Shown in pieces: positions 37,379 through 46,627 of a stretch of 64,000 nt of DNA. This DNA comes from Aliishimia sp963721175 (GTDB lineage Bacteria; Pseudomonadota; Alphaproteobacteria; Rhodobacterales; Rhodobacteraceae). The stretch is from NCBI GenBank assembly GCA_963721175.1, contig CAVRIG010000008.1:303243-367242 (forward strand), read 5' to 3'. The position numbers were made by a program, and so were the translations under genes. The notes below the pieces were generated by a model that ran no database searches, was not told the origin of the DNA, and worked only from the letters and a program-made list of their open reading frames with translations. Position 1 is the first letter of the stretch. The number at the start of each line of letters is the position of its first letter.

Positions 37379-38251
37379 TCAGTCGGAGCTTTCCGGCTCC
37401 AGCTTGTCCTGTGTCCGGTGCTCGAAATCCGACGCGTCGTGCCGCTCGCGGAGCTGTTCGGCGGGCTCGCCGGTGGCCTTGTTGACCATCCGGCCGCGCT
37501 GCACCGCGGGGCGTTCCAGGATCTCGTCGGCCCAGCGGATCACGTTCTTGTAGGTGCCCACGTCGAGGAATTCCCCCGCATCGTAGGCCTGCCCATGCAC
37601 CAAGCGCCCGTACCAGGGCCAGATCGCCATGTCGGCGATGGTGTAGTCGTCGCCCACCATGTAGCGGCTCTGGGCCAGCTGCCGGTCCAGCACGTCGAGC
37701 TGGCGTTTGACCTCCATCGCGAAGCGGTTGATCGGATATTCCATCGGCTCTGGCGCGTAGGCGTAGAAATGGCCGAAGCCGCCACCCAGATACGGGCCGC
37801 TGCCCATCTGCCAGAAGAGCCACGACAGCATCTCCGCGCGCTTTTCCTTGGGGCCCAGGAAAGCATCGAACGTCTCGGCCAGGTGCATCAGGATCGCGCC
37901 GGATTCGAACACGCGGATCGGCTCGGGGCCGGAGCGGTCCATCAGCGCGGGGATCTTGGAGTTCGGATTGATTTCCACGAAGCCTGACCCGAACTGGTCG
38001 CCATCTCCGATATTGATGAGCCAGGCGTCGTATTCGGCACCTTCGTGACCGGCGGCCAGAAGCTCCTCGAACATCACCGTCACCTTCACCCCGTTGGGCG
38101 TGGCGAGCGAATAGAGTTGGAACGGGTGCTTTCCGACCGGCAATTCCCTGTCATGCGTCGGCCCGGCGATCGGGCGATTGATGGAGGCGAAGCGGCCACC
38201 GCTTTCCTGGTCCCAGGTCCAGACTTTCGGAGGCGTGTAGGTATCGGTCAT
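37379..38251 (-). CDS. yghU: Glutathione S-transferase, YghU (disulfide-bond oxidoreductase) type
   Basis: Nu-class GST-like protein reducing disulfides with glutathione, 290 residues. Seen: NRPIAGPTHDRELPVGKHPFQLYSLATPNGVKV (in two parts), the N-terminal thioredoxin-like domain with INPNSKIPAL and FESGAILMHLAE, and the C-terminal helical domain with GSGPYLGGGFGHFY and YTIADMAIWPWYG. The ATG at 38251 follows AGGAAGGA on the minus strand; the open frame continues upstream but without a better start. Confidence 0.88.
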   Translation of the reverse strand: MTDTYTPPKVWTWDQESGGRFASINRPIAGPTHDRELPVGKHPFQLYSLATPNGVKVTVMFEELLAAGHEGAEYDAWLINIGDGDQFGSGFVEINPNSKIPALMDRSGPEPIRVFESGAILMHLAETFDAFLGPKEKRAEMLSWLFWQMGSGPYLGGGFGHFYAYAPEPMEYPINRFAMEVKRQLDVLDRQLAQSRYMVGDDYTIADMAIWPWYGRLVHGQAYDAGEFLDVGTYKNVIRWADEILERPAVQRGRMVNKATGEPAEQLRERHDASDFEHRTQDKLEPESSD

Positions 38252-38525
38252 GCGTTTGGCTTCCTTCCTGTGGTTGCAAGGGAACCTAATGATCGGAACG
38301 GCAAAGGCCAGAGCTTGTAACTCGGAAGCGTCGTCGATCGGCGGACACATCGTGTGCATCAACGTGATTGCCGGCCCGACGTGCGGACCGAATCCGCGGA
38401 TTTTCCGGCTCTGAGCGATCCCCGGCGGAGACATCATGAGCGCGCGTTTCGAGTTACGCCCTGCTCGGCGGTGCTCTTCGCGGCGAAAATGCCTTCGCGG
38501 CGGTATCGGCTGTTTCAGCCCGATA

Positions 38526-38759
38526 TCATTGCCGCTCGTCCTCTGGCACCGGATCGTAGCCCGACGCGCCCCAGGGATGGCAACGCCCGATGCGCCGGAG
38601 GGTCAGCCAGGAGCCGCGGAGCCCGCCATGGCGTTCCAGCGCCTCGAGGGCGTAGCCCGAACAGGTGGGCTGGAACCGGCAATTGTGGCCGACCCAGGGG
38701 CTGAAGACGAGGCGGTAGGCGCGGACGGGCAGGGCCATCAGGTGCGCGAGCGGCGTCAT
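38526..38759 (-). CDS. yidD: Membrane protein insertion efficiency factor YidD
   Basis: Small peripheral membrane protein that aids YidC-dependent insertion. The 77 residues contain the family core YRLVFSPWVGHNCRFQPTCSGYALEALERHG (in two parts) and RIGRCHPWGASGYDPVP. The start overlaps the rnpA stop (ATGA). In many genomes yidC follows directly; here about 4.6 kb intervenes. Confidence 0.95.
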   Translation of the reverse strand: MTPLAHLMALPVRAYRLVFSPWVGHNCRFQPTCSGYALEALERHGGLRGSWLTLRRIGRCHPWGASGYDPVPEDERQ

Positions 38760-39133
38760 CGCAGCGCCTGCACGAGGTGTTGCAACATCGCGTCGAATGG
38801 ATGCGTGGCGGTCGCGCCGGCCCGGCCGATCAGCACGTAGTCATGTCCGGGCTTGCCATGTTCCGGCAGGATCAGGCGCGCGATCTCGCGCAGCCGGCGC
38901 TTGGCGCGATTGCGGGCCACCGCGTTGCCGACCTTCTTGGAGCAGGTGAAGCCCACCCTGATCGTCGGATCACCGTCGCGGCGGTCGCGATCCTGCAGGA
39001 TGAAGGCCGGCATGGCAGACTTGCGGGCGCGGGCGGCGCGCAGGAAGTCTGCGCGCTGGCGCAGGCGCGCCAACGGCAAAACCGCCGGAGGGGTCATCCC
39101 TTCGGCGGTTTGTGGATCGGTCAGTTCGGACAT
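38756..39133 (-). CDS. rnpA: Ribonuclease P protein component
   Basis: Protein subunit that helps RNase P RNA cut tRNA 5' leaders. The 125 residues include RLRQRADFLRAARARKS, VGFTCSKKVGNAVARNRAKRRLRE (the RNR signature, in two parts) and DYVLIGRAGAT. Lies 15 bases after rpmH on the same strand and overlaps yidD. Confidence 0.95.
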   Translation of the reverse strand: MSELTDPQTAEGMTPPAVLPLARLRQRADFLRAARARKSAMPAFILQDRDRRDGDPTIRVGFTCSKKVGNAVARNRAKRRLREIARLILPEHGKPGHDYVLIGRAGATATHPFDAMLQHLVQALR

Positions 39134-39148
39134 CCTGTCCTGCGCGCG

Positions 39149-39289
39149 TCAGGCGCTCAGCGATTTCCGGCCCCGGGCGCGGCGCGCGTTCAGGATCTTG
39201 CGGCCGGCCTTCGTGGCCATGCGCGCACGGAAACCGTGGCGCCGCTTGCGCACGAGGTTCGAGGGTTGAAAAGTGCGTTTGGTGCTCAC
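39149..39289 (-). CDS. rpmH: 50S ribosomal protein L34 (bL34)
   Basis: Tiny basic large-subunit protein: [20 protein letters not shown] followed by [20 protein letters not shown] place the start at the GTG at 39289 ([10 protein letters not shown]), preceded by GGGAGACC; there is no ATG nearer. First gene of the leftward rpmH-rnpA-yidD set. Confidence 0.95.
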
Positions 39290-39356
39290 GTCGGTCTCCC
39301 GTCTCGGGTTCGGGGCGCAACGCGGATTCGGCGCCCGGCATGTATTCGAAGCCCGG

Positions 39357-39385
39357 CCAATAAACCGGGTTCGGAGCCAAGTCAA
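39357..39385 (-). promoter_or_regulatory. Probable sigma-70 type promoter for rpmH-rnpA-yidD
   Basis: On the minus strand TTGACT (39380-39385) and TATTGG (39357-39362) are 17 bases apart, about 68 bases upstream of the rpmH start. Confidence 0.6.
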
Positions 39386-39575
39386 ACCCCGGCATGCGGA
39401 TTTTTCCCGCGTCCTGCAACAAATCTGGCCTCATGGCCCGGCGAAGTGTTTCAAAGGGCCCGTAAACCGGCCGCTCGTGTCACCCGGGATCAAGCGGTCG
39501 TGAAGCGACTGTTGCCATCTTTCCCGAACGTCCATGTCTTCTCTCGATTGCAGGCGCGCGGGAAAGGCGACAGAC

Positions 39576-40307
39576 ATGAGCGAGATGACAGAACCCTCCA
39601 GATCCGGCCTGATGCGGCGCCTGCCGATCCTCGTGATCCTGATCGTGGCCGCGCTGGGCGCGTTCTTCCTGCGCGATTACCTCAGTTTCGGCGCGCTGCG
39701 CGACAATCGCGAGGCGCTGCTGGCGTTCCGGGATCACAACTACGCGCTCACCGCGCTGCTTTTCGTGACGACCTATGTCGTGATCGTCGCGTTTTCGCTG
39801 CCCGGTGCCACCATCGCCACGCTGACCGGCGGGTTCCTCTTCGGCACCGCTGTCGGCGCCGTCTTCAACGTCACGGCGGCCACTGTCGGGGCGACGCTGA
39901 TCTTTCTTGCCGCCCGCTTCGGGTTCGGCGAGCGGTTGGGTGCGCGGATCGATGCCTCCGAAGGGATGATCCGGCGCATCAAGGCGGGCCTCGACGAGAA
40001 CCAGTGGTCCATGCTGTTCCTGATCCGGCTGGTGCCGGCGGTGCCGTTCTTCGTGGCGAACCTGCTGCCCGCGTTCCTGGATGTCCCGCTCCGCCGGTTC
40101 GTCATTTCGACCTTCCTCGGGATCATTCCGGGCGCGGTCGTCTTCACGTCGGTGGGCGCGGGCCTTGGCGCGGTCTTCGCTGCCGGCGAGACGCCGGATC
40201 TTGGCATCATCTTCGAGCCGCAAATCCTGCTGCCGATCCTGGGCCTCTGCGCGCTGGCGCTCCTGCCGGTGGGGATCAAGGCCGTGACCGGCCGGAAAGG
40301 GATCTGA
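39576..40307 (+). CDS. TVP38/TMEM64 (VTT/DedA-like) membrane protein
   Basis: Inner-membrane protein of 243 residues with about six hydrophobic segments. Seen: the VTT-domain features FSLPGATIATLTGGFLFG near residue 85, RLVPAVPFFVANLLPAFLDVPL near 150 and a following G-rich helix with IPGAVVFTSVGAGLG. Members are lipid scramblase or transport candidates; no substrate can be given. It ends one base before the flavin reductase gene, so they are likely co-transcribed. Confidence 0.85.
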   Translation: MSEMTEPSRSGLMRRLPILVILIVAALGAFFLRDYLSFGALRDNREALLAFRDHNYALTALLFVTTYVVIVAFSLPGATIATLTGGFLFGTAVGAVFNVTAATVGATLIFLAARFGFGERLGARIDASEGMIRRIKAGLDENQWSMLFLIRLVPAVPFFVANLLPAFLDVPLRRFVISTFLGIIPGAVVFTSVGAGLGAVFAAGETPDLGIIFEPQILLPILGLCALALLPVGIKAVTGRKGI

Positions 40308-40308
40308 A

Positions 40309-41730
40309 ATGGAACGGATCAAGACGGACATCCTGGTGATCGGCGCGGGCTCCGGCGGATTGTCCGTCGCAGCGGGCGCGGTACAGATGGGCGCGAAGGT
40401 CGTCCTGCTCGAAGGGCACAAGATGGGCGGGGATTGCCTGAACTTCGGCTGCGTGCCGTCGAAGGCGCTGATCGCGTCCGCCAAGGCGGCGCATGGCCAG
40501 GCCACCAGCGGCATCTATGGTGTCGCGGAGGTGACGCCGCGGGTCGACTACGCCGCCGCCAAGGACCACGTGGCCGACGTCATCGCGCAGATCGCACCCG
40601 TCGACAGCCAGGAGCGGTTCGAGGGGCTGGGCGTGCGCGTCATCCGCGAGTTCGGCCGGTTCATCTCGCCCACCGAGGTGCAGGCGGGAGAGACGGTCAT
40701 CACCGCCCGGCGCATCGTGCTTGCCACGGGATCGCGCCCGCTGGTGCCGCCGATCCCGGGACTGGACGAGGTGCCGTACGAGACCAACGAGACGATCTTC
40801 GACCTGCGCGAACAGCCCCACCACCTGCTCATCATCGGCGGCGGCCCGATCGGGATGGAGATGGCGCAAGCGCATGTACGACTGGGTAGCCAGGTCACCG
40901 TGATCGAAGGCGCCAGGGCGCTGGGCAAGGACGATCCGGAAGCCTCCGCGCTGGTGCTCGAGACGTTGCGCGGCGAAGGCGTGGAGATCGCCGAGGAGGC
41001 GATGGTGGAGTCCGTGCGGCGGACAGACGGGACCAGCATCGAGGTCGCGGCCAAGGACGGACGCAGGTTCCGCGGCTCGCACCTCTTGATCGCCGTCGGC
41101 CGCAAGTCGAACGTGGAGACGCTGGATCTGGAGACCGCAGGAGTCGAGACGACGAAGAGCGGCGTCAAGGTCGATGACGCGTTGCGCACCACCAACCGCC
41201 GCGTCTATGCCATCGGCGACGTGGCGGGCGGACTGCAATTCACTCACGTCGCGGGGTATCATGCGAGCGTCATCATCCGCTCGATGCTCTTCGCGCTGCC
41301 GTCGAAGGCGAAGATGGCGCATGTTCCCTGGGCCACCTACACCGATCCGGAGCTGTCGCAGGTCGGCGCGACCGAGGCGCAGGCGCGCGACACGCATGGC
41401 GACCGGGTCGAGGTCGTGCGCTTCGACTACCAGCACAACGACCGGGCACTCGCGGAGCGCAAGGCGAAGGGGTTCATCAAGGTCATGGTCGTCAAGGGGC
41501 GGCCCGTGGGTGCCACCATCGTCGGCCACCAGGCGGGTGAGCTTGCCAACCTTTGGTCGCTGGCGATTGCCAACAACCTGAAGATGAGCCAGGTGGCCGC
41601 CATGGTGTCGCCCTATCCCACGATCGGCGAAGTGAACAAACGCGCCGCAGGGGCCTATTTCGCGCCGAGATTGTTTGATAATCCTGCGGTGAAGAAGGTG
41701 GTTGGGCTGGTCCAGCGCCTCGTTCCGTAA
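40309..41730 (+). CDS. FAD-dependent pyridine nucleotide-disulfide oxidoreductase (Mer/Lpd family)
   Basis: Class I disulfide reductase of 473 residues. Seen: GAGSGGLS FAD motif near residue 12, redox pair in GGDCLNFGCVPSK near 44, NAD(P) motif IIGGGPIGMEMA near 178, YAIGDVAGG near 302 and the dimerisation domain after 335. The usual C-terminal active-site His-Pro-x-x-Glu is SPYPTIGEV here, so the acid-base His is missing; the substrate may not be lipoamide or glutathione. Often found next to VTT-domain proteins, as here. Confidence 0.87.
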   Translation: MERIKTDILVIGAGSGGLSVAAGAVQMGAKVVLLEGHKMGGDCLNFGCVPSKALIASAKAAHGQATSGIYGVAEVTPRVDYAAAKDHVADVIAQIAPVDSQERFEGLGVRVIREFGRFISPTEVQAGETVITARRIVLATGSRPLVPPIPGLDEVPYETNETIFDLREQPHHLLIIGGGPIGMEMAQAHVRLGSQVTVIEGARALGKDDPEASALVLETLRGEGVEIAEEAMVESVRRTDGTSIEVAAKDGRRFRGSHLLIAVGRKSNVETLDLETAGVETTKSGVKVDDALRTTNRRVYAIGDVAGGLQFTHVAGYHASVIIRSMLFALPSKAKMAHVPWATYTDPELSQVGATEAQARDTHGDRVEVVRFDYQHNDRALAERKAKGFIKVMVVKGRPVGATIVGHQAGELANLWSLAIANNLKMSQVAAMVSPYPTIGEVNKRAAGAYFAPRLFDNPAVKKVVGLVQRLVP

Positions 41731-41742
41731 CCGCTTGGGCAC

Positions 41743-43128
41743 ATGCTGAATTCCCTTTCCGGTCGCTTCCTGATCCTCACCACGGTCTTCGTGATGCTGG
41801 CGGAGGTCATGATCTTCGTGCCGTCCGTGGCGCGGTTCCGGCTGGATTACCTGTTGGGCCGGCTCGAACGGGCGCAGATCGCGTCGCTGGCGCTGCTGGC
41901 CGATGACATGCTGGACGAGGATCTGGAGCAGGAACTGCTGCGCAATGCGGAGGTTTTCAACGTCGTGCTGCGCCGGGACGAGGCTCGGCAGCTTGTGCTG
42001 AACTCGCCAATGCCGCAGCCGATCAGCGGCACGTTCGACGTGCGCGATCCCGGAGCGTTCGAGCTGATTCGCGATGCGATGGCGCGGTTGATCGAACCCG
42101 AGAACCAGGTGATCCGCGTGATCGGCGCCCCGGTACGCGAGGCGGGGCTGCTGATCGAGATCACGATGGAAGCCGGGCCTCTGCGTGCGGCGATGATCGA
42201 ATACGGCCTGCGCATCCTCTTGCTCTCGGCCGTGATCTCGATCGTGACGGCGCTCCTGCTCTTTCTTGCGGTGCGCCGGCTGATCGTGCGCCCGATCAAG
42301 GGCGTGGTCAGCACGATGCAGGCCTATGCCGCGGCACCCGAGGATGTCAGCCGGATCATCCAGCCGCGTGCGAGTGTGACCGAACTGCGCGAAGCCGAGG
42401 AGGCGCTGAAGGCCCTGCAGACCGAGATGACCCAGGCGCTGCGCCAGAAGGAGCGGCTGGCGCAATTGGGCGGCGCGGTTTCGAAGATCAGTCACGATCT
42501 GCGCAACATCCTGACATCGGCGCAGCTTTTCGTCGACCGGATCGAAACCTCCGAGGACCCGCTGGTCCGGCGCATGGCGCCCAAGCTGGTGGGTTCGATC
42601 GCCCGCGCCGTGCACCTCTGCGAAAGCACGCTCGCCTTCGGCAAGGCGGAGGAGCCCGCGCCGCGGCTCTCCATGGTGCCGCTCGCCGAAGTGGTCGCCG
42701 ACGTGATGGAGAGCGAGCGTCTGGCCACAGAGGGCCGGGATCTGTCCTTCTCGGAGGACATCCCGCGGGGCATGGTCGTCCGGGCCGATACAGATCAGCT
42801 CTTCCGCGTGCTGGCCAACCTGGTGCGCAATGCGCGCCAGGCTATCGTCGCACAAGGCGACGCCGGGGAGATCTGCGTCTCGGCCCACGAAGACCCCCAT
42901 GCCTGGATCATCGAGGTCACCGATACCGGACCCGGACTGCCGTCCAAGGCAAAGGACTTCCTGTTCCAGGCGTTCCAGGGCCGCGCCAGCAAGGGTGGTT
43001 CCGGCCTGGGGCTGGCCATTTCCGCCGAACTGGTCCGCGGACATGGCGGCACGCTGACATTGAACCGGACGGGCCCCGAGGGCACGGAATTCTCCATCCG
43101 CCTGCCCAAGGGCGACGGCACGATTTGA
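41743..43128 (+). CDS. Sensor histidine kinase, orphan
   Basis: Membrane sensor kinase of 461 residues: helix at about 10-30, periplasmic sensor to about 160, second helix 163-185, HAMP-like linker, H-box SKISHDLRNIL near 253, N-box LANLVRNARQA near 356, then G-boxes DTGPGLP and GGSGLGLAIS. All catalytic boxes are present. No response regulator lies nearby, so its partner and signal are unknown. It begins 12 bases after the flavin reductase gene. Confidence 0.88.
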   Translation: MLNSLSGRFLILTTVFVMLAEVMIFVPSVARFRLDYLLGRLERAQIASLALLADDMLDEDLEQELLRNAEVFNVVLRRDEARQLVLNSPMPQPISGTFDVRDPGAFELIRDAMARLIEPENQVIRVIGAPVREAGLLIEITMEAGPLRAAMIEYGLRILLLSAVISIVTALLLFLAVRRLIVRPIKGVVSTMQAYAAAPEDVSRIIQPRASVTELREAEEALKALQTEMTQALRQKERLAQLGGAVSKISHDLRNILTSAQLFVDRIETSEDPLVRRMAPKLVGSIARAVHLCESTLAFGKAEEPAPRLSMVPLAEVVADVMESERLATEGRDLSFSEDIPRGMVVRADTDQLFRVLANLVRNARQAIVAQGDAGEICVSAHEDPHAWIIEVTDTGPGLPSKAKDFLFQAFQGRASKGGSGLGLAISAELVRGHGGTLTLNRTGPEGTEFSIRLPKGDGTI

Positions 43129-43132
43129 GGGG

Positions 43133-43161
43133 TTGCATTGCCCGGGCGCCCCGCGTAAACC
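43133..43161 (+). promoter_or_regulatory. Probable promoter for tRNA-Arg
   Basis: TTGCAT at 43133-43138 and TAAACC at 43156-43161, spacer 17, ending 10 bases before the mature tRNA. The -10 box is a weak match. Confidence 0.45.
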
Positions 43162-43171
43162 CCGCCATCAC

Positions 43172-43248
43172 GGACCGATAGCTCAGCTGGATAGAGTACT
43201 TGACTACGAATCAAGGGGTCGGGGGTTCGAATCCTCCTCGGTCCGCCA
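43172..43248 (+). tRNA. tRNA-Arg (anticodon ACG)
   Basis: A 77-base cloverleaf: acceptor GGACCGA/TCGGTCC, D-arm GCTCAGCTGGATAGAGT, anticodon stem CTTGA/TCAAG with loop CTACGAA (anticodon ACG at 43206-43208), T-arm GGGGG-TTCGAAT-CCTCC and encoded GCCA end at 43245-43248. Everything to the right is accessory DNA with mobile elements, making this a plausible integration site, although I found no repeat of the tRNA 3' end elsewhere in the window. Confidence 0.95.
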
Positions 43249-43396
43249 AATTCCCGGCCTAAGGGCTTGGCATGTAGAAGAAAGTCGGGCTGGGATTTCT
43301 CTCTCCCACCGTTTTTCCCACCGCAGGGCTCTGATGTGATCTCGTTTCTTCCTCGTTGCCGGATGACCGGCGCGAAACACGTCGAAGGAAGAAATC

Positions 43397-43567
43397 ATGA
43401 AAACCGATACCATCTCCACCGCCGGCTCGCTTGATCGCCGCCGGGTCGTCGAGGCGTCTTGTCTCGGACTGGTCGCGGGGCTGACCGCAACGGAGGGGGG
43501 AGCGGCGTCGCGGGACCCTGTTGCCCTGGCCTATGAGCGTTACGTCGCTGCAACAGCCAAGCTTTAG
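43397..43567 (+). CDS. Small protein, possibly truncated
   Basis: A 56-residue frame beginning MKTDTISTAGSLDRRR with GAAGGAAG before the ATG. It ends at TAG after DPVALAYERYVAATAKL; the same frame then continues for 21 codons (KLAELPANGKSGGRG...). The D-P-V-x-A-L-Y-x-x-Y pattern recalls small helical hypothetical proteins common in this group, in which case the TAG may be a nonsense change. No function is known. Confidence 0.45.
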   Translation: MKTDTISTAGSLDRRRVVEASCLGLVAGLTATEGGAASRDPVALAYERYVAATAKL

Positions 43568-43659
43568 AAGCTGGCGGAACTGCCCGCCAATGGGAAGTCG
43601 GGAGGACGAGGGATTAGTCGACGAGATGCGTGAGCGCGCCTGTCGCGGGATCCCGACCC

Positions 43660-43850
43660 GATGACGCGGAGGCGCTGCACGGTCGAGCTCCCCTTCGGCA
43701 CCATCAAGGGCTGGATAAGCGACCCATTTCCAGATGCGACGGCTGACGAACGTTCCCACCGAGATGGCACTCCACGTGCTCGCCTACAACATCAAGCGGA
43801 TGGTGGTCCTGATCGGCATCCGCAGACTGATGGAGGCGATCCCGGGCTGA
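43660..43850 (+). mobile_element. Transposase remnant, C-terminal end (IS1182-like DDE family)
   Basis: Two frame pieces join: TVELPFGTIKGWIS (from about 43679) and THFQMRRLTNVPTEMALHVLAYNIKRMVVL (in parts) ending MEAIPG at 43850. The (H)PFGTIK...MALHVLAYN pattern is the C-terminus of IS1182-type transposases. The N-terminal two thirds are absent and there is a frame break near 43720, so this is a dead remnant. Confidence 0.7.
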
Positions 43851-44106
43851 GGATCGGCGACTGCCATAGCACCTCGGACAGGAAGGCGGCCGAATTGGCG
43901 TCCCAAACCCATTGAAGCTTTCTCCGCCACCGCCCGACGCGAGTTTCCACACAGCCTCGGCCGATGGTCGCCTTTGCCGACGTGCCTTCATCAGCAATAT
44001 GGCAGGCTGCCGGTTACGTGGATACGAGATCAGTTTACCAAGAGCGCGATCTCCGGAGCGTCCGGGAAAGGCTCGGAGCGCCATTGGGTGAGGCAACATC
44101 TGAACT
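43851..44106. other. Region without a recognised gene, interrupted by IS21 insertion
   Basis: No coding region with family resemblance on either strand. The DNA continues on the other side of the IS21-type element (from 46628) and the last five bases, GAACT, are the duplicated target. Confidence 0.4.
44102..44106 (+). repeat. IS21 target-site duplication, left copy
   Basis: GAACT directly before the left inverted end; the same five bases follow the right end at 46623-46627. Five-base duplications fit the IS21 family. Confidence 0.8.
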
Positions 44107-44213
44107 TGTGAATCCCGGAGACAAAATGGACAGCGGAAACGGTCGGATGATCTGACCGTCGCGGAGTAAAATTCCGCATCTTGCGCCTGAGGCAACGAGC
44201 TGAAGGCGGGGAG

Positions 44214-45717
44214 ATGTATGCTGTGGATCTATACAGGCGGGTGCGCCGGGCGTGCCATGTCGAGGGGATGAGCAAGAGCGAGGCGGCGCGGCATGTTCGG
44301 GATCGACCGCAAGACGGTGGCGAAGATCCTGAAGCATTCGGTGCCACCGGGCTATCGGCGCTCGAAGCCGCCGGTGCGGCCGAAGCTCGATCCCTTCATT
44401 CCGATCATCGACCAGATCCTGGAGGACGACAGAAGCCAGTTGAAGAAGCAGCGGCACACGGCGAAGCGGATCTTCGAACGGCTGCGGGACGAGCACGGGT
44501 TCACCGGCGGCATCACCATCGTCACCGACTACGTGCGGGAGAAGAAGCGGCGGTCGCGCGAGGTGTTCGTGCCGCTGTCGCATCCGCCGGGGCACGCGCA
44601 GGTGGATTTCGGCGAGGCGCTCGGGGTGATCGGCGGGGTCGAGCGCAAGCTGCACTACTTCGCGATGTCGCTGCCGCACTCGGACGCGCTCTTCATCAAG
44701 GCCTATCCGGCCGAGACGACCGAGGCGTTTTGCGACGGGCATGTCGCGGCCTTCGCGTTTTTCGGCGGCGTGCCGGCGTCGATCCTCTACGACAACACCA
44801 CCATCGCGGTGGCGAAGATCCTCGGCGACGGAACGCGCAAGCGCACCCGGATCTTCTCGGAGTTGCAGTCGCATTACCTGTTCGAGGACCGGTTCGGCCG
44901 GCCGGGCAAGGGCAACGACAAGGGCAACGTGGAGGGCGTGATCGGCTTCGGCCGGCGCAACTTCATGGTGCCGATGCCGCGCTTCGAGAGCTTCGAGGCG
45001 CTGAACGCCTGGCTGGAGGAGCAGTGCCTGAAGCGCCAGGATGCGGTCCTCCGCGGGCATGGCGAGACGATCGGCGAGCGGCTCATGCGGGATCTCGATG
45101 CGCTGATGCCGTTGCCGGCGGTGCCCTATGATGCCTGCGAGAAGGTCAGCACGCGGGCGACGTCGATCTCCATGGTCCGCTATCGCAACAACGACTACTC
45201 GGTGCCGGTGGCCTATGCCCACCACGAGGTGCAGGTTCGCGGCTATGTCGGCGAGGTCGTGATCGGCTGCGGGGCCGAGGTGATCGCGCGGCATCGCAGG
45301 TCCTACGAGAAGGCCGACATGGTCTTCGATCCGATGCACTTCCTGCCGCTGCTGGAGCAGAAGGTCGGCGCCCTGGACCAGGCGGCACCGCTTTGCAGGG
45401 TTGGGACCTGCCGGACGCGTTCGCCACGCTGCATCGGCTGCTGGAAGCGCGGATGGGCAAGAAGGGAAAGCGGGAGTACGTCCAGGTGCTCCGGCTCCTC
45501 GAGACCTTCGAGATGACCCATGTCCATGGCGCCGTGCGCCAGGCGCTCGACCTGGGCGCGATCGGCTACGACGCGGTCAAGCACCTGGTCCTGTGCCGCG
45601 TCGAACGGCGCCCGCCGCGGCTCGATCTCGACATCTACCCCTATCTGCCCCGCGCCCGGGTCGAGACCACGAAGCCGGCCAGCTACATGAGCCTGATGTC
45701 GGAGCGGCGAGTCATGA
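44214..45717 (+). CDS. istA: IS21 transposase IstA (frame breaks)
   Basis: DDE transposase of the IS21 family. Seen: N-terminal HTH MSKSEAAR(M)FGIDRKTVAKIL, catalytic D in GHAQVDFGEA, D in ILYDNTTIAV and E in NKGNVEGVIG-like KGNVEGVIG, then the C-terminal DNA-binding domain (NNDYSVPVAYAHHEVQVRGY, ...PRARVETTKPASYMSLMS). Frames change near 44292 (one extra base) and 45391-45395 (one base missing or two extra); the end is placed at the TGA that overlaps the istB ATG, which needs one more indel near 45700. Confidence 0.8.
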
Positions 45718-46467
45718 GCGACACGCCGCAGGTGCTGCTCCAGCACCACCTCAAGAAGCTCCGCCTGCCGACCTTCAACAGCGAATACGCCAAGCTCGCC
45801 CGGCAGTGCGCGGCCGAGGGCAAGGATCATGTCCAATATCCTGCTGCGGCTCTGCGAGCTGGAACTGATCGAGCGCGAACGCCGGATGATCGAACGCCGC
45901 ATCAAGGCGGCGAAGTTCCCGGCCACCAAGAGCCTCGACAGCTTCGACTTCAAGGCGATCCCGTCGCTCAACAAGGCCCTGACCATGGAACTCGCCCGCT
46001 GCGAGTTCGCCGATCGGCGCGAGAACGTCATCGCCCTGGGTCCGAGCGGCACCGGCAAGACCCACATTGCCCTGGGCCTCGGGCTGGCGGCCTGCCAGAA
46101 GGGCCTGAAGGTCCGGTTCACGACCGCCGCCGCTCTCGTCCATGAACTCGTCGAGGCCGTCGACGAGCGCCGCTTGCAGCGCCTCCAGAAGACCCTCGCC
46201 AGCCAGGACCTGCTGATCATCGACGAGCTGGGCTTCGTGCCGCTCTCAAAGACCGGCGCCGAGTTGCTCTTCGAGATCATCTCGCAGCGCTACGAGCGCG
46301 GCTCGATCATCATCACCTCGAACCTGCCCTTCGACGAATGGACCGAGGTCTTCGGCTCGGAGCGTCTCACCGGCGCCATCCTCGATCGCCTGACCCACCA
46401 CGTCCACATCCTCGAAATGAACGGCGAGAGCTTCCGCCTGCGCCAGAGCCGCAAGGCCAAAACCTGA
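45714..46467 (+). CDS. istB: IS21 helper ATPase IstB (one frame break)
   Basis: AAA+ ATPase that activates IstA for target integration. Seen: N-terminal VLLQHHLKKLRLPTFNSEYA, Walker A GPSGTGKTHIALGLG, Walker B LLIIDELGF and the sensor/arginine part LTGAILDRLTHHVHILEM. One extra C near 45840 separates the first 42 residues (ending GKDHVQY) from the rest (LLRLCELELIERE). Length otherwise matches the family. Confidence 0.85.
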
Positions 46468-46622
46468 TCATCCAAACACCGGACTGCCATGAACTGGCCT
46501 TCGGCCAGTGCGCCTTGACGCGCGCCAGCTAATGGGAGCGCACGCGCCAAGGCGCCCGCCAGACCCCAGCTGCTGGGGACTATTCCACCGGTCCACTGAC
46601 CCATTTTGCTCCGGGATTGACA

Positions 46623-46627
46623 GAACT
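46623..46627 (+). repeat. IS21 target-site duplication, right copy
   Basis: GAACT directly after the right inverted end, identical to 44102-44106. Confidence 0.8.

Larger units (their letters stand above)
44107..46622 (+). mobile_element. Complete IS21-family insertion sequence
   Basis: A 2,516-base element with istA and istB. Left end at 44107 reads TGTGAATCCCGGAGACAAAA; the reverse complement of the right end reads TGTCAATCCCGGAGCAAAAT, an imperfect terminal inverted repeat continuing through TGG..CAG.GGA.CGG. It is flanked by GAACT direct repeats. Both genes show single-base frame breaks, either base-calling errors or inactivation. Insertion looks recent because both ends and the duplication survive. 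Confidence 0.88.

Noticed and set aside
40276..43044. A 922-codon open frame on the minus strand
   Set aside because: It is antisense to the flavin reductase and histidine kinase genes, whose motifs are complete. Its product is His/Asp/Arg-rich without any domain, as expected of a GC-rich shadow frame.
43172..43248. attL/attR repeats formed by the tRNA 3' end
   Set aside because: I found no second copy of the T-arm/acceptor sequence to the right of the tRNA within this window.
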